From positions 42,745,697 to 42,809,696 of the forward strand of contig NC_091145.1 in assembly GCF_041381155.1 (NCBI RefSeq): a stretch of 64,000 nucleotides of DNA, read 5' to 3'. A model generated the notes under the pieces. The model made no database searches. It saw only the letters and a list, made by a program, of their open reading frames with translations, and was not told where the DNA came from. How positions within the stretch are numbered: position 1 is the first letter of the stretch; each line of letters opens with the position of its first letter. This stretch comes from Argopecten irradians (lineage: Eukaryota; Mollusca; Bivalvia; Pectinida; Pectinidae). The position numbers were made by a program, and so were the translations under genes. Shown piece by piece: positions 11,401-19,896 of the stretch.

Positions 11401-13656
11401 GAGACCAGTAATACACTGAGAGCCCGTGTCCGTATACACAAACGACATATTAATGTACCGGAGTACAGGAAAATAAATTTAGGTAAACATTTTGACATTT
11501 GCGGAAAGAAAAGGTTTACTATATTTCCATTCTATAAAATGGCGTCACAATACACAATGACTATACTGTCATGACGTCATCTAATGTTGTTAAGCATCTG
11601 AAGAACATGATGAAAGCACTAATGCTAAACTAACAACGTGTTTCAATTTTTTATTTCTATATGTTTACCGGACACTGAGAATTTAATGTTATTCAATATA
11701 TATAAGCCATTTGACTGTCTGGACCACATATCCTACAGGAATCAAATCCAGTAAATCACAAACCAACTCATATGAAGGGATATTAGAAATACTGTATTCA
11801 ACCCAATAATTATAAGGACCCATGTCTCAGGCCCTATAAGCGCCCTTCCCCTTTTGGGGCCTCAATTTCAATTGCCCAGCCATAAATAAAGACAAAACTA
11901 TCAAAACTGTATAAGCTTTGCATTAAATTCGTCTTATTTAGCACCTTTCCATTTTTTTCAATTTTTTAAATGCCCTGGGCACTTATTGGGTTGAATATGG
12001 TAATAAGGATTCCAATAAACACATTTTGAGAAATTTCAAATAGCAATTAGATTGTAGCTGGAATCAACAATGGCAAGTTTGAGCTGAATTTCTTACAAGG
12101 GTGCCTAGAGCAAGAACGATATGGTAGCAAGTGTGACACTCCAGCATGACACTCCTGTATTTGAGTAACAGTTTTGCATTTAAGCAATTCATTGTGTTAC
12201 CCAAGATTCTGTAAAATGAAACAGATTTGGGTTTTTTTTTTAAATAACAATAATAAACCATGATCTTGGCACCCACTGAAGAATGATCAATGTTTGACAA
12301 TGGAAAAAGGGATCTTTCCTCTGCATACTTTTCAAACTTTTTCTTCATTGTACATGTGAAATTTGAAAATGACCCTTTTAGTACGTACTTTCTGAGATAT
12401 ATAGCAGTAACAAACAAATATCAATATCCAAGATGGCGTCCTGTCGGCCATCTTGCTCAATGATCGTTTCCAATATGCAATATGCACAACTAGGGACCCT
12501 GGGGAACCTGCACATGAAATTTGAGACAGATCCCTTCAGTAATTTCTGAATAATAGCAGTAACAAACTTCAAGTATCAAAATCCGAGATGGCGTCCTGTC
12601 AGCCATCTTGTTCACCGATTGCTGGATGGATAACTGTGACATTTGCTGTCTTCCATATGGTTAGGACTTTGTGCTCATCAGTGGATTGTTGGAAGATCTA
12701 TATATAGGGGTTCAGTGATAATTCCAGCAGTTTCTTTTATTAACTTAAGATGGACTTTGTCAGGCCCTTGAGCTTTAGTTGATTTCAGCTGCACGAGTAT
12801 TTTTTCACCTCAGCTTTATCTACATTTATAATATCATGTATTCGGATTTTTGAGAGTTCTTCATTTACTTATTTTGATGGAATGGCAGAGTATATGACTT
12901 GTGTCTTCTATGGTAAATATGTAATATAATTATTTTTATTTTAAAAATTCATAAAAATATTGTCAATGTCGATATATACAATGTATGGGGTACACAGTAT
13001 CCACTCAAACGTTTTTAACCTAGATATCAGTGGACAAGCAAAACGACAGCGAGGCAATCTGACTGCATTTTCCAAGTTCATAGTGAAATAAAGGTATGTT
13101 AATATATTATTTCGTGTTTGAATTTATGATTCCCTATTAAATATGTACATATTTATCCATGTTTGACGAAATACGGGCGACTTATGTAAAGGCAGGTGTA
13201 CCTCTTCCAAGCGAGCCGTTGGTTCCCCTGTCCTTTTATATAGTATATAGGCCTAGTAAACATGTATACACAGCAGACTTTCTCACAACCTACGTTACAA
13301 GTCCCTGTGGATTTAGCGGTGCTACCGGACCTGGTCCCATTATTTGTCCCAGCAAAGGTTGTGTTGTAGTGTTATGCCTAAGTATTTACGACTGTACTCG
13401 TTCTAGTGTATGGTTTAACAGTGTGTAGTTAGTGTGTATTTTGTTTCGTTTAGATGGGATGCTGATAGTAGCCTTGGGCAAACAAATCAGGGCGAACGGG
13501 TTTAGTCTGTTAGTCAGTTAGTTCGACCTGTCACCTGGACAGACACAGTATTTATATATATAATTACCTGCATGACACAGTAATTTCTACTTGAGATGCC
13601 GGTACTGCAGCTGTCCCGGCCTGGAAATTCCCCTGTGCACCTGGATAACCCGCCAT
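8385..13656 (-). CDS. Copine, N-terminal part: seven coding exons, first C2 domain complete
   Basis: Copines are cytosolic calcium-dependent phospholipid-binding proteins with two N-terminal C2 domains and a C-terminal vWA-like domain. Joining seven minus-strand exons (13656-13568, 11221-11134, 10641-10538, 10122-10083, 9720-9644, 9179-9148, 8413-8385) keeps one frame through every GT-AG junction and gives 153 residues. Residues ~23-133 form C2A. '[12 protein letters not shown]' supplies the loop-1 aspartates and 'YDVD' plus the following DAHDF supplies the loop-3 aspartates, so the calcium ligands look intact. 'VGRTEMI', '[11 protein letters not shown]' and '[10 protein letters not shown]' are copine-like, and 'GRIIVRAEE' is the linker before C2B. 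C2B and the vWA domain are not in the window, because the next intron contains the 7-kb 66-bp array. Which paralogue this is cannot be told from this part. Confidence 0.9.
8770..9130. mobile_element. Foldback/MITE-like element in copine intron
   Basis: Inverted arms sharing 'acagatgatttgttggaccc' (left ~8836-8861; right complement ~8934-8958) enclose a tandem pair of 'caactgttgctgaaggccaa'. The outer parts also show weak inverted similarity. Boundaries are uncertain and no ORF was found. Confidence 0.55.
9148..9179 (-). CDS. Copine coding exon 6 (micro-exon)
   Basis: 32 bp, acceptor tttaaacag, donor TAG|GTAAGT. It completes Thr133, encodes [10 protein letters not shown] (134-143) and leaves one base for Val144. 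Phase fits both neighbours, and GRII is the copine linker motif. Confidence 0.82.
9644..9720 (-). CDS. Copine coding exon 5
   Basis: 77 bp, acceptor ataatttcag, donor AAC|GTGAGT. Encodes [20 protein letters not shown] then IEKPL (108-132) plus two bases of Thr133. The DFLG...TLGEIV block is the typical last part of copine C2A. Confidence 0.88.
10083..10122 (-). CDS. Copine coding exon 4 (micro-exon, calcium loop 3)
   Basis: 40 bp, acceptor gatattacag, donor CAC|GTAAGT. It completes Ile94 and encodes [13 protein letters not shown] (95-107), the third calcium-binding loop. Its acceptor and first 19 bases are repeated in tandem in the intron immediately upstream (see the 44-bp array). Confidence 0.88.
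10146..10360. repeat. 44-bp array duplicating the copine exon 4 splice acceptor
   Basis: Copies of 'ggagtctacatcatatct' begin at about 10153, 10197, 10241, 10285 and 10329, spaced 44 bp. They continue from the genuine exon boundary at 10122 (first spacing 45). Read on the minus strand each unit is ...AG|ATATGATGTAGACTCCAAT, meaning the last acceptor bases plus 19 of the 40 bases of exon 4, followed by 25 bases of intron-like sequence. Confidence 0.85.
10538..10641 (-). CDS. Copine coding exon 3
   Basis: 104 bp, acceptor ctttttag, donor CAT|GTAAGTA. Encodes residues 60-93, from [15 protein letters not shown] to QKLRFD, matching the copine 'GRTE.I...L.P.F' block and the Y-F-E-x-x-Q-x-L-x-F strand. 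It ends two bases into an Ile codon. Confidence 0.88.
11134..11221 (-). CDS. Copine coding exon 2
   Basis: 88 bp, acceptor tcgtttcag, donor GAG|GTGAGT. It completes the split Arg and encodes [13 protein letters not shown] and onward to GSFYE (residues 31-59). The motif is the first calcium-binding loop of copine C2A. Confidence 0.88.
11296..11662 (+). mobile_element. Penelope-like retroelement fragment with GIY-YIG endonuclease
   Basis: The frame at 11320-11574 encodes '[20 protein letters not shown]' followed by [11 protein letters not shown] and GKHFDIC. This is the GIY-YIG endonuclease pattern found at the C-terminus of Penelope-like elements (IYVITC...YIGET...R...H). The reverse transcriptase is absent, so this is a 3' remnant. 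Perfect 16-bp inverted repeats bound it (11296-11311 and 11647-11662). At ~11606-11630, 'gatga', an AGCA/TGCT stem and 'aaac' resemble a decayed hammerhead ribozyme core, as such elements carry. It sits antisense in copine intron 1. Confidence 0.75.
11792..12000. mobile_element. 209-bp MITE with TA target duplication
   Basis: The left end 'ctgtattcaacccaataa' and the right end 'ttattgggttgaatatgg' are inverted repeats, each flanked by TA (11790-11791 and 12001-12002). No ORF. The form fits a Tc1/mariner-type non-autonomous element. Confidence 0.7.
12060..12640. repeat. Dispersed repeat in two diverged direct copies with inverted AAGATGGC/GCCATCTT
   Basis: Two ~150-bp segments align: 'gaaatttgaaaatgaccctt' with 'gaaatttgagacagatccct', then 'gcagtaacaaac', then 'gatggcgtcctgtc' and 'gccatcttg'. 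Each contains a short inverted pair ('agatggc' / 'gccatct'). I recognise the type as a common bivalve dispersed repeat. No coding evidence. Confidence 0.6.
12620..12900 (-). pseudogene. LINE reverse-transcriptase fragment
   Basis: Minus-strand translation gives [19 protein letters not shown], then AGIITEPLY, and after a frame change [11 protein letters not shown]. These match the RT blocks 'K..GPD.....LK' and 'WK.A.V..I'. In-frame stops and at least one frameshift show that it is dead. It is an intronic remnant in copine intron 1. Confidence 0.7.
12900..13567. other. Copine intron 1, no recognised feature
   Basis: AT-rich sequence without a supported gene. An open frame at 13159-13428 on the plus strand has no recognisable domain and lies opposite the copine gene. 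Confidence 0.5.
13568..13656 (-). CDS. Copine coding exon 1 (start codon)
   Basis: ATG at 13656-13654 in good context (gctgccATGGCG). It encodes 29 residues, beginning [11 protein letters not shown] and ending QVEITVSC, then two bases of an Arg codon. The donor is TGCAG|GTAATT. The Gly/Ala/Pro-rich leader of ~22 residues precedes the first C2 beta strand (VEITVSC). Confidence 0.85.
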
Positions 13657-13699
13657 GGCAGCTTTAAAAGCTTAAAATGTTATCCAAGATTTGCGTTAA

Positions 13700-13760
13700 A
13701 ATTTGCCCACTTCCTGTTTATGTTTCTTCTCGAGGAGCCTAAACTTCCGGTGAACTATCA
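13700..13760 (-). promoter_or_regulatory. Probable copine promoter with two ETS-type sites
   Basis: On the minus strand, CCGGAAGT (13750-13743) and CAGGAAGT (13716-13709) lie 54-96 bp upstream of the copine start codon. GGAA-core ETS sites close to the start are typical of TATA-less promoters. No TATA box was recognised. The role is inferred from position. Confidence 0.45.
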
Positions 13761-13818
13761 CAGTTATCTCCCTGTCAGCCAGACACAGTCCGCTCGTCAT
13801 TTCATTTTCAAACAGATA

Positions 13819-14797
13819 CTGGCTGGCGACATATTATCGTGAAAAAATAGCGATTTTTCTCGATTTTTTTCTAAACGTTGTATTTAAATTTAGATTTTTT
13901 AGAGTTGTGAATAAGCTTTAGTCCACAACACTTTAAATAAATAAGCTTTAAGTGAATTTATATGATATTTTACAATAAAACACAGCCCTTTGAAAAAAGT
14001 CGGTCAAATAGGTTTTCGTGTCATTTTACTGAACATATTATCGTGATTTTTTTCAAAAAAATATTAAAAATAGTTACGTGTGATGGAATAAATTAAATTT
14101 GGTATCAACATAAAAGATAAACATTTGAACTATTTTTAAAAAAAATAATTGATGTAAAAACTGCGTTTCAAACGAGAGAAAACGTGTATTTGTTTATAAC
14201 ATGTCAAATCGTTAGATTACGCTGACAGGGGAAATGAAGAGGTCGCCATTTACCAATCTATTTCTGGCAAAATGACAAATATTTCTCACATGTCTGTATA
14301 AATTATTAGCATTCTGAATAAATATAAAAGATATTTGAATGATTTCTGATGGTGATTAATTCTTTAAACAATAAAATAGCAAATCAAATCGGCATTGTTT
14401 ACTACTTGTATTTTGTCGTCTGGTCAAAAGCGCTTGAGTGACCCAGATAAGCGTTTCTTTTCTAAGATTGAATTACCTCCCTTATAACATTAGTTTTTTG
14501 AACGCTGTTGTCTGTCATCAGAGGAAGCAGATGATATATAAATCGGGACTATTATCTTAGAATAAAGCCGATATCATGCATTCCCCTGGGCTTATGTTGT
14601 ACTTGTAAGGTAAGATTTACTGAAATTTGGTATTTTTATGTTAAAAAATTAAATTTTCTACTAAATTTGAAAATATTGTTGGTAATTTTGTAGGTGTCAT
14701 CTTTCTAAACACAAAACCGTTTAAAAATCGCATTCAGTGCAACCCGCCAATCAAAATCACGATAATATGTTCTTCACGATAATATGTCGCCAACCAG
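13819..14797. mobile_element. 979-bp TA-flanked non-autonomous DNA transposon
   Basis: 25-bp terminal inverted repeats (13819-13843 and 14773-14797; 'ctggctggcgacatattatc' against one mismatch) are flanked on both sides by TA. The word 'acatattatcgtga' recurs subterminally at ~14033 and again inside the right end. The interior is AT-rich without a transposase. It looks like an intact Tc1/mariner-superfamily derivative, inserted 162 bp upstream of the copine start codon. Confidence 0.8.
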
Positions 14798-14929
14798 TAC
14801 TGTAGATGATAACATGTTATAACATTATAGATTATGATAAAAAAAAGATAGGTTTCTCGACCTAAGTTACATGTAGACTGCATTACTTAAAACTGTCTCT
14901 TTAGGCCTGGTCTAATGCAGTAACGACTT

Positions 14930-15490
14930 GTACAAATTTTAATCGATGATCTGAGAATTAGTTACAGATTATATAATCACGGACCCACCAGAGTGTCCTA
15001 AGACCATTTTTAGAGCTCTAGATAAAAAAAAACGATAAATGTCATATTATATAGTACCCTGTAGTTGTCAGATCCCTGTGACGCGTACGGCTGGTGTCAG
15101 GACCAATCCAACAATTGATTTTTTTTCTATACAGTAGTTTCACAATTTATATGGCCGATATTTGTTTTTTTTTTTTTTTTTTTTTTTGTCTGTTTGTTGT
15201 TAGTTTGTTTGTTTGTTTGTTTTCGTGTAGTTGTTGTTTTTTTAACTGAGACAAAAATAACAATAAAGTGCACCGCAACGCAATGAATCACGGACCCAAC
15301 CCTCACCACTTGATTTTAGAGCTCTAGTTTAAAGGTTCCCCATAAAAAAAACGCTTTATAAAAGAGCGTCTTACCCTGTAGTTTATCCCTGATTGACGCG
15401 TGCTGGTAGTCGGATTTTTTTTTCTTTAGAAATTTATATGGCGATATTTGTTTTTTTTTTTTTTTTTTTTTGTCTGTTTGTTGATGCACG
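14930..15490. repeat. Diverged tandem duplication with poly-T tracts
   Basis: Segments starting 'atcacggaccca' (14978 and 15288) both continue through 'tagagctctag', 'accctgtagtt', 'tgacgcgt', 'atttatatggc' and 'gatatttg', then a T-run of more than 20 and 'gtctgtttgttg'. The copies are about 310 bp apart and indel-rich. Part of the unit recurs inverted at ~17448-17530. Confidence 0.65.
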
Positions 15491-16560
15491 ATTACGTGTA
15501 GTTGTTTGTTTTTTTTAAATTAAAGTGATCACCTTACATTTTAACTTTAGAAATGTATTTTTTAAATTTGATCTTACATTTTCAACTTTTGTAAGAACAA
15601 GTAGCTAATTTCAAAATTTTGTAAAGGATTTGTGCAGTCAAAAATGATAATTTCAGTTCACGTGTAGAAACCCCTTCATGCCGCGCGCGACCGGAATAAC
15701 CTGCAGCTGTGAGCCGTCGATATCGATGTCCATGCAACATTCTGACCGCCTGATTATGCATATTTTCTAGCTCTAAACCGTGTGACGTCATGATAGTTCG
15801 TGGCTTATAGCTGTACTATAACTGATGTGCTATCACTTGCATCGACGGTCACAGGAAAAGCCGATCAATGATTTTTTATGATTACTTTTGAGTGAAGTTA
15901 ATCGTACAATAACTTTGGCTCGAATGTAAATAACTAAAAGAGTGAAATTCGATGTTTCAAATACTATTATCTTTGTGTAATTATGAAAGAATTAATCCAC
16001 ACCGAAATAAAAGTTTCGGATTTTTTGTCGAGGAGTTCAGCAACGAATAAGCTCTTTGATACATTGTGATTTACAAAGTTTGTGACTATAAAATGAAAAT
16101 TTACGTAACAATTTAAGAAAACCTCGATTAAAGTATTGACGTACGTACACACCGATAATTGATCATTACAAACATTGTGTTGTGTGTTGCTAACCGAATA
16201 AATTGAGATACATTTATTACAATACCGTAAAACGTTTCAACATATGGTAGAAAGTATTTATTTTTGATATTATAAAAGATCTAAATATTGAGATATTAAG
16301 CAAAACAAACTATTTTATCAGACCGTGCGGTCGCTTTCATACGAATAGATACTCCGATATAGATATATAATTACCCATGCCTTTGATTTGATGGTTATGT
16401 AATACCTGGACCAGGATGTTGTTTACCTGTACACAACGCCATTCATCGAACCCACTTGTAATTACCTGGCCGCGGGCAGTTTGCTATATTCGGTGGACTA
16501 TATCTGGAATTTGCTATTGTCTTACTGTCAATCAGGTTAGGACATCCGTTAATTGGATTG
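15491..16560. other. No recognised feature
   Basis: Unique-looking AT-rich DNA. A 69-codon minus-strand frame (15791-15582) is GC-richer than its surroundings, but I recognise no domain in it. Confidence 0.45.
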
Positions 16561-16574
16561 TGATTTGAATTATG

Positions 16575-17345
16575 AAAACCAATCAATCAATCAATCAATA
16601 ATATTTTATTTAAGTGTCACATGTTAATATGTACATAAAACGATCAAGCATATAATATACAAATGCATAATAAAACTAATATCAACATCCAGCCTTAAAA
16701 GACTTACGAGACATTATTAAGCATAACACTGATTCTATCAAAAATATAAATATTTACATTTTATCAAGATAAAAATTATTTAACATAAAATAGTCGTAAT
16801 AGATTGGCGGGAAAAGAATAAATGTGGTTGGGACGATCCCTATACCGACAATTCACACCATCCCTAGTCCTGGAATAAAAAAAATATACGAAAGTTGGTT
16901 ATTACATTAAAATAATAATTGAAGCACTATAAAAATATTCGTAATATTATGTGTCATACGTAAGTTTAAGATATAAGGTTACAGTTATAATTATAAACTT
17001 CATAAATTTATTTCATAAAATACAAATACATTACGTAGTGTTAAGACAATATCAGTAAAATTAGCTAATAAGTAATCTTCGTCTGCGTTACATTAAAAAC
17101 ACCGTGTTGGCTAATAAAAACTGATATCAGGATTTTCCATTAATAGATTAAATTTGGCATCATTCTCACAGTTTTTAAAATTATCACAGTTACTCATTGA
17201 AAGAAGCAGATTCATTCGCAAGTCACTATATGTTGGACAAACACACAAAAAATGTACCCCGTACATCTATGCTCTATGTTTTTTTATTGTCACCTCCATT
17301 TTTAAAATGAAGATGAAAAAGCAAATGGAAATAAAATATCCCTGA
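16575..17345 (-). mobile_element. Probable LINE 3' end
   Basis: Read on the minus strand the segment ends in 'aaataaaatattattgatt' and a (GATT)n tail, a form used by several non-LTR retrotransposons. No intact reverse-transcriptase blocks were found, so the family is not assigned. Confidence 0.4.
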
Positions 17346-17447
17346 TCATACCTACAGGATTTTTTTTAGACAAAGGAGGCCTACGTTTAGGTAACTACAA
17401 GTATGTAGAGTATGAATTTACCGATTTTTGATCTAAACCTCTAAAAC

Positions 17448-17530
17448 GTCTAAAAATGGTCTTTGGGCACTTTGGTGGGTCCATGATCATATAAACTAAT
17501 TCTCAGATTCCTGTGATTTAATGGGGTCAA
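17448..17530 (-). repeat. Inverted copy of the 14.94-15.01 kb repeat
   Basis: 'taaaaatggtct', 'ctttggtgggtcc' and 'taattctcaga' match the reverse complement of 14940-15010 with moderate divergence. Confidence 0.55.
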
Positions 17531-17647
17531 GTATGACATGCTCTACTGTATTACAGAGATCTCCTCATAATGAGATAAAAATGGTATAAAACTAGCATAT
17601 TAATAATCCGAAATAAAAGGCCACAATCAATTCAAAGTAAAACAAAA

Positions 17648-17704
17648 AATCATTTCTATGGAATAAATATATACAAATCATTTCTATGGAATAAATATAT
17701 ACAT
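17648..17704. repeat. Two tandem copies of a 29-bp word
   Basis: 'aatcatttctatggaataaa' plus 'tatataca' occurs twice in succession. The adjacent sequence, read on the minus strand (gactgaagaaggccct), resembles the end region of Penelope-like elements, but this is weak. Confidence 0.6.
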
Positions 17705-17929
17705 TCTGCCACGATAGGGCCTTCTTCAGTCGAAAATAACACTAACACCTCGATTTGCGTTCAGGACTACATTATGTACATCAAAGATGCTGTCACGTAC
17801 AATGTCCAAATATCATTGATATATTCTGAATTAAAGATTGTGGTTGTCCTAGATAGCTGACATCGAGTCAGCATGTGACCAAGGACGTATATATCTCACT
17901 TTTAAATCCTTGATGTGACCGAATATTTT

Positions 17930-18230
17930 GCCTACGTCGTAGTGGCCCATTGGTTAAGATGTCCCGACATATTACATGTACCACAAACCCTCCACCTCTG
18001 GGATGCGGGTTCGAAATCCACGTGGGGTAGTTGCCAGGTACCAGAAACATTTATACATATGTACATTGTATATATGTTTCTGCAGGTACTGACCGCTGGG
18101 CGGTGTTTTTTCTCTGAATACTTCGGTTTTTCCCCACCAACACAAACCTGGAACGTCTTTAAATGACCCTGGCTGTTAAAAGGACGTAAATTGATAAAAC
18201 CAAATATCAATGCATGTGTAGGTATCACAG
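17930..18230 (+). mobile_element. tRNA-derived SINE, plus strand
   Basis: The head has an A-box-like 'tggcccattggttaaga' and a B-box-like 'gggttcgaaatcc'. The body has 'tgaccgctgggcggtg' and the tail has 'cgtctttaaatgaccctggc' followed by 'tgttaaaaggacgtaaa'. This arrangement matches bivalve SINEs with a conserved 3' tail. It is a transposon, not a functional tRNA gene. Confidence 0.75.
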
Positions 18231-18239
18231 AATAAATTT

Positions 18240-18363
18240 TGTATTTAGCGCCAAGAGTACTGGGTTGTAATTAAGTTGAGCGCCACCTGTTGGCCAGGTA
18301 AGTGACCGTGTTATCAGTATGGCGACTATCCGTGTTTGTTGATCAGCTACAGAAATAAGACAG
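18240..18363 (+). promoter_or_regulatory. Possible 5' untranslated exon of the CD225-like gene
   Basis: Two donor-like sites lie here: CAG|GTAAGT after 18297 and ACAG|GTAACC after 18363. Downstream on the same strand the first good acceptor is in the 19.9-kb array. An ATG at 18319 opens only a seven-codon frame. The assignment is inferred from position and needs transcript data. Confidence 0.3.
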
Positions 18364-18369
18364 GTAACC

Positions 18370-19139
18370 CAATTTGTTAGTTATTAGAACTTATAAAGTT
18401 TAAGTTTTAATACCTACTGTTGTCTAGCTGTAATGTTATATGGAGGTCACGTCATGTACACATGTATGACCTTTACACATCAAACACCTGAGCTGTATAC
18501 GTCATTACAAAGTTATATTTAGCTGTTATATATGGGGATCTCTTGTTGTAACCCGAATCCAATAATAAAGATTACGGCGTTGAGAACGTTAACTGTAGAA
18601 TGGAATCAAACCTCAATAGCCTGTATTCAGTCGTCGCAAGTTCCGCTCTCAAAAAATCAACACGCCATGGGGCACGAGTCGCCTGATCGTTAGATGTAGG
18701 TATTGAGATTTTTTATATGATGCTTATCAGAAGTTTCTCATCGTCTAAACTCGAACATGGTTAGAGAGGAGGTATAACCTACATGTATTGAACATTGCTC
18801 AGCTGATCGAGAGAGCTATTTATTGACATGACCCAATGTGTTTCTCTAAAAACTAATACTTTGATATTCTATTGACTACAAGTACTATAAATCTGACCCT
18901 AGCCGAGATTCAAATATACAAATATATACCACTTTGTGTGATACTTTGGAGTGGTAAATGTAATATATATGAGTCTGGTCCAACCCTTGATGATGAAGGC
19001 ATCAATTTCAACCTTGTTTAAATCCTTAATATTCTTCCATGGACTTCACCTGACTGGTTCATGCATTAGGTCATATTGGGTGAGAGCAATCATATATCAC
19101 TGTGTAACTTTAAAGGCAGCTGGTCCCTGACACTCTAAG
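18370..19139. other. No recognised feature
   Basis: Unique AT-rich sequence. If the upstream donor is used, it would be part of the 5' intron of the CD225-like gene. Confidence 0.4.
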
Positions 19140-19850
19140 ACCCAATAATTATTCTTATTATTCTCTTTATTTCCTCCAATTTGAAGATTACATAAATAGA
19201 ATAACATACATGTAATACAATATTCAACATGGCTTAATCTGTACAAAGAATAATGTAAGTGATGTGACAACTAGCTGAGTAGATGTACATACAACTATTT
19301 AGTACTATCTATAGTGCAGTATAGTGGTGCAAAATAATTAATAGACAATAATATATATAATAATGATAATAATTATAGTCAATAAATAAAAAGAATAATA
19401 ATGATAATAATAAAAATCAGGGGAAAAAATTAACACTTCAGTATGTATATATACACAATGAACCCAATCAATTAACTACACATACAAGTAGTAAGAATAG
19501 TCATAATTAGACGTGATAACTATTTGAAAAAATAATTTAACATTTTTGAAACATATCTGACAGAAACGTGGCGAAATACTATTATATCTATACTGTTCAA
19601 ATCATACATAATTTTACCACCTATAAGTATATGAAATAATTGGAAGTCTGAATGGGAATGTAAGTATACGTTAAAACCGATTCCATCTATACTTAAAAGC
19701 TCGCACCATAACCGATCTCGCACCTCTTCCGTAAATCCACACTGTAACACAATATGCGTATATATTTCATTATACATTTTCCCACACCTATGACATAAAT
19801 CTAATTTATCCGTCTCTGGACTTCTTAAATCAACAACCAATCAGTAATGA
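19140..19850 (-). pseudogene. LINE C-terminal and 3' UTR fragment
   Basis: Minus-strand frame 19840-19520 encodes 106 residues, beginning MVVDLRSPETDKLDLCHRCG, then HIVLQC. The C-x2-C...H-x4-C arrangement near the end of the protein is typical of the C-terminus of non-LTR retrotransposon ORF2. Reading on, the 3' region ends in 'aaataaagagaataataaga'. RT and endonuclease are missing, so this is a 5'-truncated copy. Confidence 0.6.
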
Positions 19851-19896
19851 AATGCAGAATTAATTATTGTGGAAAAGTTATAATTTATTATGAATG

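Noticed and set aside
13591..13842. 83-codon plus-strand frame
   Set aside because: It is the antisense shadow of copine exon 1 and its promoter, and it runs into the transposon end.
15582..15791. 69-codon minus-strand frame MTSHGLELENM...
   Set aside because: GC-richer than its neighbours but no recognised domain, splice sites or second exon; possibly a repeat fragment.
17937..18020. Functional tRNA gene
   Set aside because: A- and B-box words are present but no complete cloverleaf could be drawn, and a conserved SINE tail follows.
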